From Chryseobacterium viscerum (GTDB taxonomy: Bacteria; Bacteroidota; Bacteroidia; Flavobacteriales; Weeksellaceae): a DNA stretch of 64,000 bases. Position 1 is the stretch's first letter, and every line of letters begins with the position of its first letter. Position numbers and translations under genes: made by a program. The notes below the pieces were generated by a model, which was given only the letters and a program-made list of their open reading frames with translations, did not search any database and was not told where the DNA came from. The stretch covers positions 310,001-374,000 of the forward strand of contig NZ_PPEG02000004.1 of the NCBI RefSeq assembly GCF_002899945.2, read 5' to 3'. Below, one piece after another: positions 17,326-26,384 of this stretch.

Positions 17326-17724
17326 TTATTGGCTGAATTCATTCCCGCAATAATAACATTTGAACTTATGACTCGTCAGAAAAGAAATCCCAAAGAAACT
17401 GGTTGCGCTGTCATCCCTGTAAATATGATTGGAACCACATTTTGGACATACAAAATCAAACTGAGGATCTTCAATGGTATGTTCTACTTCCAAAGAATAC
17501 TGTTCATTATCTTTATAATCCTGCAGGATTTGCTGGGCTTTTTCAAGATCGTCTTCAAAAACCTGAAGTTGTATACCGCCAACAGCCTGTGAAAGAAGCC
17601 AATCCGACTGAATCAGCTGTTCGTTCGCAATAAAGCTATTGATACTGTTTTCAGCCAATATCTGCTTGTCCCTGTTAGCTTCAAGGGCAGTTTCATAAAA
17701 TTTAAAGCGAACAAGATCTGACAT
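17326..17724 (-). CDS. DUF2007 domain protein with zinc ribbon
   Basis: The product is 132 residues. The N-terminal half (about 1-70) is a DUF2007 signal-transducing ferredoxin-like domain: FYETALEANRDKQILAENSI, then GGIQLQVFEDDLEKAQQIL. The C-terminal half carries CPKCGSNHIY and, 25 residues later, CYYCGNEF, forming a four-Cys zinc ribbon. DUF2007 modules are thought to be regulatory, related to PII-like or ACT-like folds. The gene starts two bases after the exonuclease gene ends and is probably translationally coupled to it. Confidence 0.85.
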   Translation of the reverse strand: MSDLVRFKFYETALEANRDKQILAENSINSFIANEQLIQSDWLLSQAVGGIQLQVFEDDLEKAQQILQDYKDNEQYSLEVEHTIEDPQFDFVCPKCGSNHIYRDDSATSFFGISFLTSHKFKCYYCGNEFSQ

Positions 17725-17726
17725 TT

Positions 17727-18491
17727 TTAAAATCTGCTTGATAGTTGAATTTTTGTAAAAACTTTCTTAGTGTACAACGGAAAGTCAGCATTCTGAAGCC
17801 ATCCGTAATATCCTAAATCTTTTTGGAATACTGTTTTCACCCCCTGACCTTTGTATTTTCCAAAGTTGAAAACTTCTTCCATCTTTTCATTGTATCCGAT
17901 AAATCCGGCAAGATCCGCATTCTTGTTATGAAAAGTGAACTCGCTTAATGGGGCAATTTCATTCGGAATATCCTCATATTTTCCTACCTGAGCATCCAAA
18001 ACCTCGAACGTTGCCATTACATCAGCTTCTGCAGAGTGTGCATTTTCCAATGTTTTTCCACAGTAAAACTGGTAAGCAGCCCCTAAATTTCTAGGTTCTT
18101 TTTTGTGGAAAATAGTCTGTGCATCTACTAATCTGAATTTACTCAGATCAAAATCCATTCCTACTCTTAAAAGTTCTTCAGCCAAAAGTGGGACATCAAA
18201 TCTGTTGGAATTAAATCCTCCCAGGTCGCTTCCGGTAATCATTTCCATCACTTTTGAAGCAATATCTCTGAAAGTAGGGGCGTCTTTTACATCCTCATCA
18301 TAAATTCCGTGGATCTCACTGCTTTCTTTAGGAATAAGCATTTCCGGGTTTACTCGCCACGTTTTGCTCTCTCTGGATGCATCTGGATTTACTTTTAAAA
18401 TACAGATTTCGACAATTTTGTCTTTTCCAATGTTGGTTCCTGTGGTTTCCAAGTCAAAGATACAAAGCGGTTTATGGAGTTTTAAGTTCAT
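17727..18491 (-). CDS. DnaQ-like 3'-5' exonuclease, DEDDh
   Basis: The product is about 254 residues from the ATG at 18491; an ATG three codons upstream at 18500 is the alternative. Exo I is FDLETTGTN (Asp and Glu ligands), Exo II is GFNSNRFDVPLL and Exo III is AHSAEADVMAT, with the His and Asp of the DEDDh subclass, all within residues 10-170. The C-terminal part (FNFGKYKGQGVKTVF) is the short region found in Bacteroidetes PolC/DnaQ-like exonucleases. It is likely a DNA repair or RNA-trimming nuclease rather than the replicative proofreading subunit, since no polymerase gene is near. It heads the operon with the DUF2007 gene. Confidence 0.88.
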   Translation of the reverse strand: MNLKLHKPLCIFDLETTGTNIGKDKIVEICILKVNPDASRESKTWRVNPEMLIPKESSEIHGIYDEDVKDAPTFRDIASKVMEMITGSDLGGFNSNRFDVPLLAEELLRVGMDFDLSKFRLVDAQTIFHKKEPRNLGAAYQFYCGKTLENAHSAEADVMATFEVLDAQVGKYEDIPNEIAPLSEFTFHNKNADLAGFIGYNEKMEEVFNFGKYKGQGVKTVFQKDLGYYGWLQNADFPLYTKKVFTKIQLSSRF

Positions 18492-18587
18492 GTTGATCAT
18501 TAATAATTTGAAAATGTGTTCTATTTACAATGAGCTTTTTACGTACTTTATACGTATTTGTGCCTCATATAATTTTTTAATTTCTAT

Positions 18588-19301
18588 CTATTTTAACTGT
18601 CCCTGAAAAATAAGAGACACCAATATATAATAAATAACAAGCATCGGGATTCCTACTACCTGAAATAAGGCAAGAATAGCAATGCCTCCCACCAATAATA
18701 CTATTTTAGGATAGTTGTCCTTCAACTGTTTGGATTTGAATTTCATGGCCATCATCTTGATCGGGCTGATCAGCAGCCATGACGTAAGAAGAGTCAGTAG
18801 AATCAATAGCAGTTCATTATCAAATAAAAAGCTGAACGTTCCGGTTTCTTTAAACGCATAATAGAGACCAAACAGTAGAACGGTATTGGTTGGCGTATTC
18901 AATCCTTTAAAATAATAACGCTGCTCTTCATCAAGGTTAAAGATGGCAAGCCTCAGACAGGAAAATACGGTAACGATCAATCCGAGATACTTGATTTCAA
19001 ATGGGAAATGAAGTCCCAAAAGCTCGGTTCCAAATGGCTCAAGTGCTTTGTACATAGTAAGTCCCGGAATCAATCCAAAGCTTACCATATCCGCAAGCGA
19101 GTCAAGCTGAAGTCCCAGATTGGAGTTTGATTTTACTGCTCTGGCTACAAAGCCGTCAAAAAAATCGAAAATCGAAGAGAGAACAAGGCAGATTGCCGTT
19201 GTCTGATAATCTCCTAAAATTAGATGTATTGCACCTACACAGCCTGCAAATAAGTTAGCCAGCGTTAAAGCATTGGCCAGATTATTCTTTATAAAATCCA
19301 T
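18588..19301 (-). CDS. pssA: CDP-diacylglycerol-serine O-phosphatidyltransferase
   Basis: This integral membrane enzyme makes phosphatidylserine, the precursor of phosphatidylethanolamine. It has 237 residues from the ATG at 19301; the GTG two codons earlier would lie inside or before the likely transcription start. The CDP-alcohol phosphotransferase motif DG-x2-AR-x8-G-x3-D-x3-D is perfect: D49, G50, A53, R54, G63, D67 and D71. About seven hydrophobic segments follow the family pattern. A TAATTTTG element ends 6 bases before the ATG. The gene is divergent from the sulfatase gene. Confidence 0.92.
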   Translation of the reverse strand: MDFIKNNLANALTLANLFAGCVGAIHLILGDYQTTAICLVLSSIFDFFDGFVARAVKSNSNLGLQLDSLADMVSFGLIPGLTMYKALEPFGTELLGLHFPFEIKYLGLIVTVFSCLRLAIFNLDEEQRYYFKGLNTPTNTVLLFGLYYAFKETGTFSFLFDNELLLILLTLLTSWLLISPIKMMAMKFKSKQLKDNYPKIVLLVGGIAILALFQVVGIPMLVIYYILVSLIFQGQLK

Positions 19302-19306
19302 AAGCA

Positions 19307-19314
19307 CAAAATTA
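19307..19314 (-). promoter_or_regulatory. -7 element of pssA abutting the start codon
   Basis: On the minus strand TAATTTTG is followed by TGCTT and the ATG. A start of transcription a few bases downstream would give a leaderless or nearly leaderless mRNA. Confidence 0.5.
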
Positions 19315-19378
19315 CAGTTTTTAAAAATTCTAACTCAAAATAATCTGAACTAAAAAATGCATTAATATGATTTTGATG

Positions 19379-19386
19379 TAAATTTG
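19379..19386 (+). promoter_or_regulatory. -7 element of the sulfatase gene abutting the start codon
   Basis: TAAATTTG is followed by CTCC and the ATG at 19391, so the mRNA would have almost no leader. Confidence 0.5.
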
Positions 19387-19390
19387 CTCC

Positions 19391-21319
19391 ATGAAATTTT
19401 TAAAAGGATTTAGAAAACAGGAACTTCTGGCATTAGTTTACAGGATTTTTCTGGCCTATTTTTTTTATCAGATTGCCAGACTTTTATTCTGGGTTTTTAA
19501 TAAAGATCTGATTAAAGTTGACTCTGTTTCAGAATATATAAAGCTCGCCTTCCATGGTACGGCTTTCGATACCACAGCTATTTTATATGTAAACGCATTA
19601 TTTATACTGCTGAGTTTACTGCCTTTGGTCATCAATACAAAGAAAGTTTTTCAAAAAATTCTTTTCTGGCTCTATTTTATCACCAACGGGATTGCTTATG
19701 CCATGAATTTCGGAGATTTTATTTATTATAAATTTTCGCAGGCAAGGCTTACTTCAGCAGTATTTCAGGTGGCAGAACACGAGTCTAATGTTTCTCAAAC
19801 ACTGATGATCTCTATCAGACAGCATCCTTTTGTCCTGATCTGGTATGTGGTTTTAATGATTCTGTGGGTTTTCCTTTACAAAAAGGTGAAAGTGGAAGAC
19901 TCGAAACCTGTGAAACTTCTGCCTTATTTTATTACTTCCATTCTTACTTTGTGTATCACAGCGGTATTGGTGGTTGGAGGAATCCGAGGAGATTTTAAAC
20001 ACAGTACAAGACCTATTAATATGGTGGATGCTACCCGTTTTGTAACAAATCCTCTGCAGGGAAATATGGTGCTTAACAGTACATTTTCCTTTTTCAGGAC
20101 TTTAAATACCAATAATTTTAAAGAAGTTCATTTCGTAGATGAAAAATACATTGAAGAGAACGTACAGCCTTATAAAGTATATGACAGAAAAATAGAAAAC
20201 CGTCCTAATATTGTTATTTTCATTGTGGAATCTTTCGGAAGAGAATATTCCGGTGCTTTTAATAAAGATAAAAATATTAAAGATTACGTTTCCTACACTC
20301 CGTTTATGGATAGCCTGGCAGGCCAGAGTCTTATTTTTCCCAATACTTTTGCGAACGGAAGACAATCAATTCATGGGATGAGTAGTGTATTGGCCGGCAT
20401 TCCGAGCCTTACCGATGCTTTTACGGGATCTCCCTATTCCAACCAGAAAATTCAGTCTATCGTTTCGGTTTGTAATGATCTGGGATATGATACTTCTTTT
20501 TATCACGGAGCGCCTAACGGATCTATGGGATTCCTTGGATTCGGTAATATCTTAGGATTTAAACATTATTTCGGGAAGACAGAATACAATCACGATGAAG
20601 ATTTTGATGGGATGTGGGCGATATGGGACGAACCGTTTCTTCAGTATTTTGCTAAGAATGTAGGAAAGAAACAACCTTTCATGACCACTGTATTTACTGC
20701 TTCCTCGCATCACCCTTTTAAAATACCTGAAAAATATAACGGGAAATTTAAAAAAGGGAAAATAGAAATACACGAGCCGATGCAGTATACGGATTATTCT
20801 ATCAAAAAATATTTTGAAACCGCTAAAAAACAGCCTTGGTTTAACAATACGATCTTTGTTTTCACCGGAGATCACACCAACCAGGTGTATTATCCTGAAT
20901 ATGAAAGAGCCATGAACCGTTATGCTGTTCCATTGGTTTTCTACTCTCCAAATCCTGCATATCAGCTAAAAGGTGTCAGTCAGGAAATTGCACAGCAGGC
21001 AGACATATATCCTACACTGGCAGATCTGATAGGGTATAACAAGCCGATCAGAAGCTGGGGAAGAAGTTTGGTAAGTGATAAAAAGTATCCTTTCATCGTT
21101 GTCAATTCAGATGGAAGCACAGATCAGTTTATGATCGGAAACTATATTTACCGTTTTGACGGAAAAGAAATCATCGGAGTATATAATCAATCTGATCTGA
21201 GCCTTGAAAAAAATCTTCTTAATGAGGTTAAAACCCCTGAAGTAGAGCAAGGAAAGAAAACGGCAAAAGCATGGTATCAGGATTATATGGATAGGGTGAT
21301 TAATAGAAAGCTGAATTAA
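19391..21319 (+). CDS. LTA synthase-like membrane sulfatase (phosphoglycerol or phosphoethanolamine transferase)
   Basis: The product is 642 residues. Five N-terminal transmembrane segments (to about residue 205) are followed by a periplasmic alkaline-phosphatase-superfamily domain starting at NRPNIVIFIVESFGREY. The metal-binding Glu is in VESFG. The nucleophile is probably Ser326 in ANGRQSIHG, where LTA synthases have Thr. Further metal ligands lie in FTGDHTNQ. In Gram-negative Bacteroidota such proteins are more likely to transfer phosphoglycerol or phosphoethanolamine onto surface glycans or lipids than to make lipoteichoic acid; the acceptor is unknown. It is divergent from pssA, so both promoters of this gap serve envelope phospholipid functions. 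Confidence 0.88.
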   Translation: MKFLKGFRKQELLALVYRIFLAYFFYQIARLLFWVFNKDLIKVDSVSEYIKLAFHGTAFDTTAILYVNALFILLSLLPLVINTKKVFQKILFWLYFITNGIAYAMNFGDFIYYKFSQARLTSAVFQVAEHESNVSQTLMISIRQHPFVLIWYVVLMILWVFLYKKVKVEDSKPVKLLPYFITSILTLCITAVLVVGGIRGDFKHSTRPINMVDATRFVTNPLQGNMVLNSTFSFFRTLNTNNFKEVHFVDEKYIEENVQPYKVYDRKIENRPNIVIFIVESFGREYSGAFNKDKNIKDYVSYTPFMDSLAGQSLIFPNTFANGRQSIHGMSSVLAGIPSLTDAFTGSPYSNQKIQSIVSVCNDLGYDTSFYHGAPNGSMGFLGFGNILGFKHYFGKTEYNHDEDFDGMWAIWDEPFLQYFAKNVGKKQPFMTTVFTASSHHPFKIPEKYNGKFKKGKIEIHEPMQYTDYSIKKYFETAKKQPWFNNTIFVFTGDHTNQVYYPEYERAMNRYAVPLVFYSPNPAYQLKGVSQEIAQQADIYPTLADLIGYNKPIRSWGRSLVSDKKYPFIVVNSDGSTDQFMIGNYIYRFDGKEIIGVYNQSDLSLEKNLLNEVKTPEVEQGKKTAKAWYQDYMDRVINRKLN

Positions 21320-21491
21320 AGCGAAAGAGTACAACCGTGACGGGTAAATTAGTTTTTTGCCATTCCCCATCTTATCTTTCTGTACCTCTTTATGCTTTGT
21401 ATAATAAAAGTTTTTGTTTGTTGAAAATTAATTTATATTTTTATCAATACGTAGATAAGAATATTATATTAAAATTAAAACTATAAGAAAT

Positions 21492-21911
21492 ATGAAAAAA
21501 TTATTGTTAACATTCGCGCTTTCTCTGTTCGGTGTACTTACGTTTGCCCAGATAGAAGGAAAGTGGAAAACGATAGATGATGAAACAAAGCAGGCTAAAT
21601 CTATTGTTGAAGTGTATAAAAAATCAGACGGGAAATATTATGGAAAAGTTTCTCAATTGCTGATAAAACCAGCTGATCCTAATTGTACTGCTTGTAAGGA
21701 TGACAGAAAAGGAAAACCTATTTTAGGAATGGAAATTATCAGAGGATTGAAAAAAGACGGTGATGAATTTACCGGAGGAACAATTACTGACCCTAAAACA
21801 GGAAAAACATACAAATGTACCATTACAAGAAGCGGTGACAAACTGAACGTAAGAGGTTACTTAGGATTATCTTTATTAGGAAGAACCCAAGTTTGGGAGA
21901 AAGCTAATTAA
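21492..21911 (+). CDS. DUF2147 family exported protein
   Basis: The product is 139 residues with a signal peptide ending FGVLTFAQ (about 1-19). The mature domain opens with IEGKWKTIDDETKQAKSIVE and ends with GLSLLGRTQVWEK, both typical of DUF2147. A CTACKDD segment with two cysteines in the middle is also seen in the family. It is a small beta-barrel, calycin-like periplasmic protein of unknown function. It is monocistronic and ends at a strong terminator. Confidence 0.9.
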   Translation: MKKLLLTFALSLFGVLTFAQIEGKWKTIDDETKQAKSIVEVYKKSDGKYYGKVSQLLIKPADPNCTACKDDRKGKPILGMEIIRGLKKDGDEFTGGTITDPKTGKTYKCTITRSGDKLNVRGYLGLSLLGRTQVWEKAN

Positions 21912-21935
21912 TTTAAGTTTAAATAGAATTTTAAG

Positions 21936-21968
21936 ACGGCATTTCAGCAATGAAATGCCGTTTTTTTT
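21936..21968 (+). terminator. Terminator of the DUF2147 gene
   Basis: CGGCATTTCA and TGAAATGCCG form a 10-bp stem with a 4-base loop, followed by eight T residues. Confidence 0.93.
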
Positions 21969-22011
21969 GGAAAATATTGTAACGAAAATAAAAACGTCCC
22001 ACTTATAGGAT

Positions 22012-22509
22012 ATGAGCACCGAACAGGAGAAAACATTTATCGAATTTTTTAAGCCCAATCAAAGGGTGATTCATAAAATATGTAAAATATATACAGACAA
22101 TGCCGAAGATCATGAAGACCTTTTTCAGGAGATTACCATTCAGCTGTGGAAATCTTTTCCGGGATTTAAAGGAGAGGCTAGGTTTTCGACCTGGATGTAT
22201 CGGGTAGCATTGAACACGGCAATTACTTTATTCCGGAAACCGAAGAAAGCTGGGAGGCAAGCTGTAGATATTGATGTTTCGTCTCTTACAATGGAATACG
22301 AAGACTATGAAGATGACGAACATAAGCTTAAGAAGATGTATAAAGCGATCTACCAAATGTCTGATGTAGAAAAGGCTTTGATCATGATGTATCTTGAAGA
22401 TAAACCCTATAGAGAGATAGGAGAAATCCTTGGGATAACAGAAGGAAATGCAAGAGTAAAAATGAACAGGGCAAAAAATAACTTAAAAACCAAAATCACT
22501 GCAAAATAA
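22012..22509 (+). CDS. ECF-type RNA polymerase sigma factor
   Basis: The product is 165 residues with the two-domain ECF layout. Region 2 (about 20-90) contains DHEDLFQEITIQLW and FSTWMYRVALNTA. Region 4 (about 115-160) contains IMMYLEDKPYREIGEILG followed by a helix-turn-helix and VKMNRAKNNLK. A short acidic linker separates them. The next gene, 2 bases downstream, encodes a membrane protein, the usual place for an anti-sigma factor. TGTAAC and CGTC blocks lie just upstream, but their spacing is too short for a standard ECF promoter. Confidence 0.93.
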   Translation: MSTEQEKTFIEFFKPNQRVIHKICKIYTDNAEDHEDLFQEITIQLWKSFPGFKGEARFSTWMYRVALNTAITLFRKPKKAGRQAVDIDVSSLTMEYEDYEDDEHKLKKMYKAIYQMSDVEKALIMMYLEDKPYREIGEILGITEGNARVKMNRAKNNLKTKITAK

Positions 22510-22511
22510 AT

Positions 22512-23129
22512 ATGGACGAACTGGAATTACTGAAAAAAGACTGGAATAAGGAATCAGGAGATTTCAAGGAATATTCCGAAAAAGAAATTTATACAATGAT
22601 AAAACATAAATCTGTTTCCATTACAAAAAAGTTATTCATTATCGGAATAGTTGAAGTTATCTTATGGACGTTGTATAGTTATCTGGACAAACAATTTCCC
22701 TATGTAAGAATGGGAATGTTTTTAGTTTTTATAGCAATCATCATCACCTTGTTCCAAAAAATGAAAACCGGGCAGAACAGCATCTCCCTGATGAAAAGTA
22801 TTTTGAATCTGAGAACACTTATTTTAGGATATGCCTGTATTTCTTTGATTTTGGCTGTTGTAGACGGTATTATTCATTTTGATCACAATACGAGAGATTT
22901 TATGGCAGGATTTAAAGATGGATGGAATACAAGACGCCACATGGATGCGGCACTTACAGATCCCAATCAACTGATGCCTGTAACCGGAAATTATATTGCC
23001 TTTGGAATTTTTCTGTTGATTGGGTTATTCTTATTGTATATCATCTATAAAATGACCTACGGAAAAATTTTAATGGATCTTAGAAAAAACTATAAAGAAT
23101 TGAGTAGTCATGAAGAAAAACCGTTTTAA
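22512..23129 (+). CDS. Membrane protein co-transcribed with the sigma factor, possible anti-sigma factor
   Basis: The product is 205 residues. A cytosolic, charged N-terminus of about 37 residues (DELELLKKDWNKESGDFKEYSEKEIYTMI) is followed by four hydrophobic segments, roughly at 40-60, 68-85, 95-117 and 157-180. It starts two bases after the sigma factor stop. The size of the N-terminal region and the position suggest an anti-sigma factor, but the zinc-binding HxxxCxxC motif of ZAS anti-sigma factors is absent. Flavobacterial homologues next to sigma genes are generally unannotated. The role is inferred from gene order only. Confidence 0.75.
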   Translation: MDELELLKKDWNKESGDFKEYSEKEIYTMIKHKSVSITKKLFIIGIVEVILWTLYSYLDKQFPYVRMGMFLVFIAIIITLFQKMKTGQNSISLMKSILNLRTLILGYACISLILAVVDGIIHFDHNTRDFMAGFKDGWNTRRHMDAALTDPNQLMPVTGNYIAFGIFLLIGLFLLYIIYKMTYGKILMDLRKNYKELSSHEEKPF

Positions 23130-23199
23130 ATAAAATTAATATTATGACTTCATCATTCAAATGTGGAGCCTTTTTATGATGTGTATAATAAAAAAACAC

Positions 23200-23207
23200 T
23201 ATTTTTG
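23200..23207 (+). promoter_or_regulatory. -7 element of pdhB
   Basis: TATTTTTG matches TAnnTTTG and lies 23 bases before the ATG at 23231. Confidence 0.5.
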
Positions 23208-23230
23208 TAGTCTAAATTTTTCGAATAAAT

Positions 23231-24211
23231 ATGGCAGAATATACTTTTCGTGAGGTAATTGCACAGGCAATGAGCGAGGAAATGCGTAAAGACGAATCCA
23301 TCTTTTTAATGGGGGAGGAAGTTGCAGAATACAATGGTGCATACAAAGCTTCAAAAGGAATGCTGGATGAGTTTGGTCCTAAAAGAGTAATCGATACCCC
23401 AATTGCAGAACTTGGTTTTACAGGAATTGCTGTGGGTGCTGCGATGAATGGTAACAGACCAATTGTAGAGTATATGACATTCAATTTCTCATTGGTAGGA
23501 ATTGATCAGATTATCAATAATGCTGCAAAAATCCGTCAGATGAGTGGTGGGCAATGGAATTGCCCAATTGTTTTCCGTGGCCCTACGGCTTCTGCAGGTC
23601 AATTAGGAGCTACCCACTCTCAGGCTTTTGAAAACTGGTTTGCAAACATTCCTGGTCTTAAAGTAGTGGTTCCTTCAAATCCTTACGATGCGAAAGGGTT
23701 GTTGAAAACTGCAATTCAGGATAATGACCCTGTTATTTTCATGGAATCTGAGCAGATGTATGGAGATAAAATGGAAATTCCTGAAGAAGAATACTACTTA
23801 CCATTAGGAAAAGCAGATATCAAGAGAGCAGGTACAGACGTTACTTTGGTTTCTTTTGGTAAGATCATGAAGCTGGCTTTACAAGCTGCTGAAGATATGG
23901 CTAAAGAAGGAATCTCTGTAGAAGTTATCGATCTTAGAACTGTTCGTCCTCTTGATTTTGATACTATTTTAGAATCAGTGAAGAAAACAAATAGATTGGT
24001 TATTTTAGAAGAAGCTTGGCCATTTGCTTCTATATCTTCTGAAATTACTTATATGGTACAGCAAAAAGCATTTGACTATTTAGATGCTCCTATCAAGAGA
24101 ATTACTACTCCTGATGCACCTGCACCTTACTCTGCAGCATTGTTTGCAGAATGGTTCCCTAAGCTTGAAAAAGTGAAAGAGGAAATTAAAAAAGCGATGT
24201 ACGTAAAATAG
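23231..24211 (+). CDS. pdhB: Pyruvate dehydrogenase E1 component, beta subunit
   Basis: This 326-residue cytosolic protein pairs with E1 alpha to decarboxylate pyruvate with thiamine diphosphate. The N-terminal pyrimidine-binding domain (TFREVIAQAMSEEMRKDESI, about 4-23) and the central FRGPTASAGQLGATHSQ loop are characteristic. The C-terminal transketolase domain includes VIDLRTVRPLDFDTI and LEEAWPFASISSEI. The length equals that of family members. E1 alpha and E2 genes are not adjacent; PDH genes are often scattered in flavobacteria. It is monocistronic with its own promoter and terminator. Confidence 0.95.
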   Translation: MAEYTFREVIAQAMSEEMRKDESIFLMGEEVAEYNGAYKASKGMLDEFGPKRVIDTPIAELGFTGIAVGAAMNGNRPIVEYMTFNFSLVGIDQIINNAAKIRQMSGGQWNCPIVFRGPTASAGQLGATHSQAFENWFANIPGLKVVVPSNPYDAKGLLKTAIQDNDPVIFMESEQMYGDKMEIPEEEYYLPLGKADIKRAGTDVTLVSFGKIMKLALQAAEDMAKEGISVEVIDLRTVRPLDFDTILESVKKTNRLVILEEAWPFASISSEITYMVQQKAFDYLDAPIKRITTPDAPAPYSAALFAEWFPKLEKVKEEIKKAMYVK

Positions 24212-24220
24212 TTATAGAGA

Positions 24221-24244
24221 AAAACTTCCGAAAGGAAGTTTTTT
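24221..24244 (+). terminator. Terminator of pdhB
   Basis: AAAACTTCC and GGAAGTTTT form a 9-bp stem with a GAAA loop followed by T residues. Confidence 0.88.
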
Positions 24245-24292
24245 CATTTATTATATTCATGAAGAAAAGTTCTTGACGTCATAAAATTAGTA

Positions 24293-24300
24293 TAAATTTG
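24293..24300 (+). promoter_or_regulatory. -7 element of kup
   Basis: TAAATTTG lies 24 bases before the ATG of kup and about 50 bases after the pdhB terminator. Confidence 0.5.
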
Positions 24301-24324
24301 CGCCTTTAAAATAAATAAGCTGAT

Positions 24325-26319
24325 ATGGCAGAAGTTACAGAAGATGGTTATCATTTTGATATAAAGAAACTTTCTTTTATTGGAATTCTAGTGTCTTTAG
24401 GAATTGTTTTTGGGGACATTGGTACCTCACCGCTTTACGTAATGAAAGCGATTGTGAATGCGAGATCGCAGGGGAGTAATATGCCATTCAATGAATACAT
24501 AGAAGGAGCTCTTTCCTGTATTATTTGGACACTTACCCTTCAAACTACGATAAAGTATGTGATCATCGCCTTGAGGGCAGATAACAAAGGAGAAGGAGGT
24601 ATCCTGGCTTTGTTTTCACTCGTAAGAAACCTTAAGAAAGGGTGGTTATATCTTATTGCAATCGTAGGTGCTGCGGCCCTTATTGCGGACGGAGTAATTA
24701 CACCATCGCTTACAGTAATGTCAGCCATTGAAGGTCTTGAAATCTATAATCCACACACCCCGGTTGTTCCTATCACAATTGGAATTCTGATTGTCATTTT
24801 TGTGGTGCAGCAATTTGGAACCAGCTTTATTGGGAAATTTTTTGGCCCTGTAATGGTGGTATGGTTTTTAGTATTAGGAGGTTTGGGAGTGATGCATTTG
24901 AGCGAGAACTTTGAGATCCTAAGATCTTTCAATCCTTATTATGCTTACAAACTTATTGCGAACTCTCCGAGTGCAATTGTTATTTTAGGTGCCGTTTTCC
25001 TTTGTACGACAGGAGCAGAAGCTCTTTATTCAGACTTAGGACATTGTGGTGCTAAAAACATAAGAGTAAGCTGGGCATTCGTTAAGGTGATGCTTATTCT
25101 GAACTATCTTGGACAAGGGGCATGGCTCTTGACCAACCATAATAAACCTGGATTTTCTGTAGTAAACCCATTCTTTGGAATTATGGAAGAATGGATGATT
25201 ATACCAGGCGTAATTTTAGCAACAGCTGCTGCAATTATTGCCAGCCAGGCATTGATTACAGGTTCTTTTACAATCTTCTCTGAAGCAATGTCTCTCAACC
25301 TGTGGCCCAATCAAAAAATTGATTATCCTTCCGGAGTTAAAGGACAAATGTATATCCCAAGAATCAACTGGGGACTTCTTATTCTATGTATTATTGTGGT
25401 TCTGCATTTCAGGGAATCCGGAAAAATGGAAGCGGCCTATGGACTTTCCATTACAGTGACAATGTTGATGACAACCGTCCTGCTGGTCTTCTGGTTACTG
25501 AAACATAGAGTAAGCAAGGTTTTGATATTATTCTTCGCATTAGTATATATGGCGATCGAATTAGGCTTCTTTAGCGCCAATATCATCAAGTTCATGGAAG
25601 GAGGATGGATTACCGTTGTATTGGCTGGTTCTATCGGAATTTCTATGTATGCATGGTATAACGGACGATTGATCAAAACAAGATTTATCCAGTTCGTGAA
25701 AATAGAAAAATACGTGTCTATTCTTAAAGACATGAAGCTGGATGAAACCATTCCGAAATATGCTACCAATCTGGCTTATCTGAGCAGAGCAAAAAGAAAT
25801 GATGAAGTAGAATCCAAAATTATCTATTCCATTATCAAAAAACAGCCGAAAAGAGCCGATCATTACTTTATTCTAAGCATCGTTAACCAGGAAGATCCAT
25901 ATACCTTCAGATATACGGTAGATGAAATTCTTCCCGGGACCGTATATAAAATCAATTTCCTTTTAGGATTTAAAGTAGACCGAAGAATCAATGATTACTT
26001 CAATATGGTACTTAAAGATTTAATGGCTGATGGAACGATTCCTTCAAGAAGCAGCCACCCTTCTTTGAGAGCTCACGAGATACCACCGGATCTTAAATAT
26101 GTGATCATAGATAATACATATATCAACGATATACTATTAACTGTTAAACAGAAGATTATTCTTAACATTTATAACTTTGTGAAGTATATCGGAAGTGATG
26201 ACTTTAAGGCTTGGGGAGTGTCTTCTCATAACGTTGAAGTGGAATCTGCGCCGATCACAGAATTAACAGTTTATGATAATAAGATTGAGCAGTCGGGGTA
26301 TTTCCGTCACAACTCTTAA
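24325..26319 (+). CDS. kup: KUP family potassium uptake protein
   Basis: This is a 664-residue inner-membrane K+/H+ symporter. The KUP signature FGDIGTSPLYVMKA is at about 29-42, and about twelve transmembrane segments extend to residue 450. A cytosolic C-terminal domain of about 200 residues follows (from RLIKTRFIQFVKIEKYV). The conserved IADGVITPSLTVMSAIEGLE segment near 118-137 is present. The length and domain order are normal. It is separately promoted and shows no regulatory element such as a c-di-AMP riboswitch in the 80-base leader. Confidence 0.93.
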   Translation: MAEVTEDGYHFDIKKLSFIGILVSLGIVFGDIGTSPLYVMKAIVNARSQGSNMPFNEYIEGALSCIIWTLTLQTTIKYVIIALRADNKGEGGILALFSLVRNLKKGWLYLIAIVGAAALIADGVITPSLTVMSAIEGLEIYNPHTPVVPITIGILIVIFVVQQFGTSFIGKFFGPVMVVWFLVLGGLGVMHLSENFEILRSFNPYYAYKLIANSPSAIVILGAVFLCTTGAEALYSDLGHCGAKNIRVSWAFVKVMLILNYLGQGAWLLTNHNKPGFSVVNPFFGIMEEWMIIPGVILATAAAIIASQALITGSFTIFSEAMSLNLWPNQKIDYPSGVKGQMYIPRINWGLLILCIIVVLHFRESGKMEAAYGLSITVTMLMTTVLLVFWLLKHRVSKVLILFFALVYMAIELGFFSANIIKFMEGGWITVVLAGSIGISMYAWYNGRLIKTRFIQFVKIEKYVSILKDMKLDETIPKYATNLAYLSRAKRNDEVESKIIYSIIKKQPKRADHYFILSIVNQEDPYTFRYTVDEILPGTVYKINFLLGFKVDRRINDYFNMVLKDLMADGTIPSRSSHPSLRAHEIPPDLKYVIIDNTYINDILLTVKQKIILNIYNFVKYIGSDDFKAWGVSSHNVEVESAPITELTVYDNKIEQSGYFRHNS

Positions 26320-26361
26320 CTTCTGGCATGTAACCATAATATCTATTTAAATAAAATTCAA

Positions 26362-26369
26362 TAAATTTG
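26362..26369 (+). promoter_or_regulatory. -7 element of the Fur-family gene
   Basis: TAAATTTG lies 15 bases before the ATG at 26385. Confidence 0.5.
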
Positions 26370-26384
26370 TAGATAATTTTTTTA

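Noticed and set aside
17329..17633. Plus-strand ORFs opposite the DUF2007 gene
   Set aside because: They lie antisense to a gene with a clear zinc ribbon and DUF2007 domain and have no family features.
21975..22011. Autoregulated ECF promoter with TGTAAC and CGTC
   Set aside because: The blocks are only 11 bases apart, well short of the usual 16-17, so I do not list it as a promoter.
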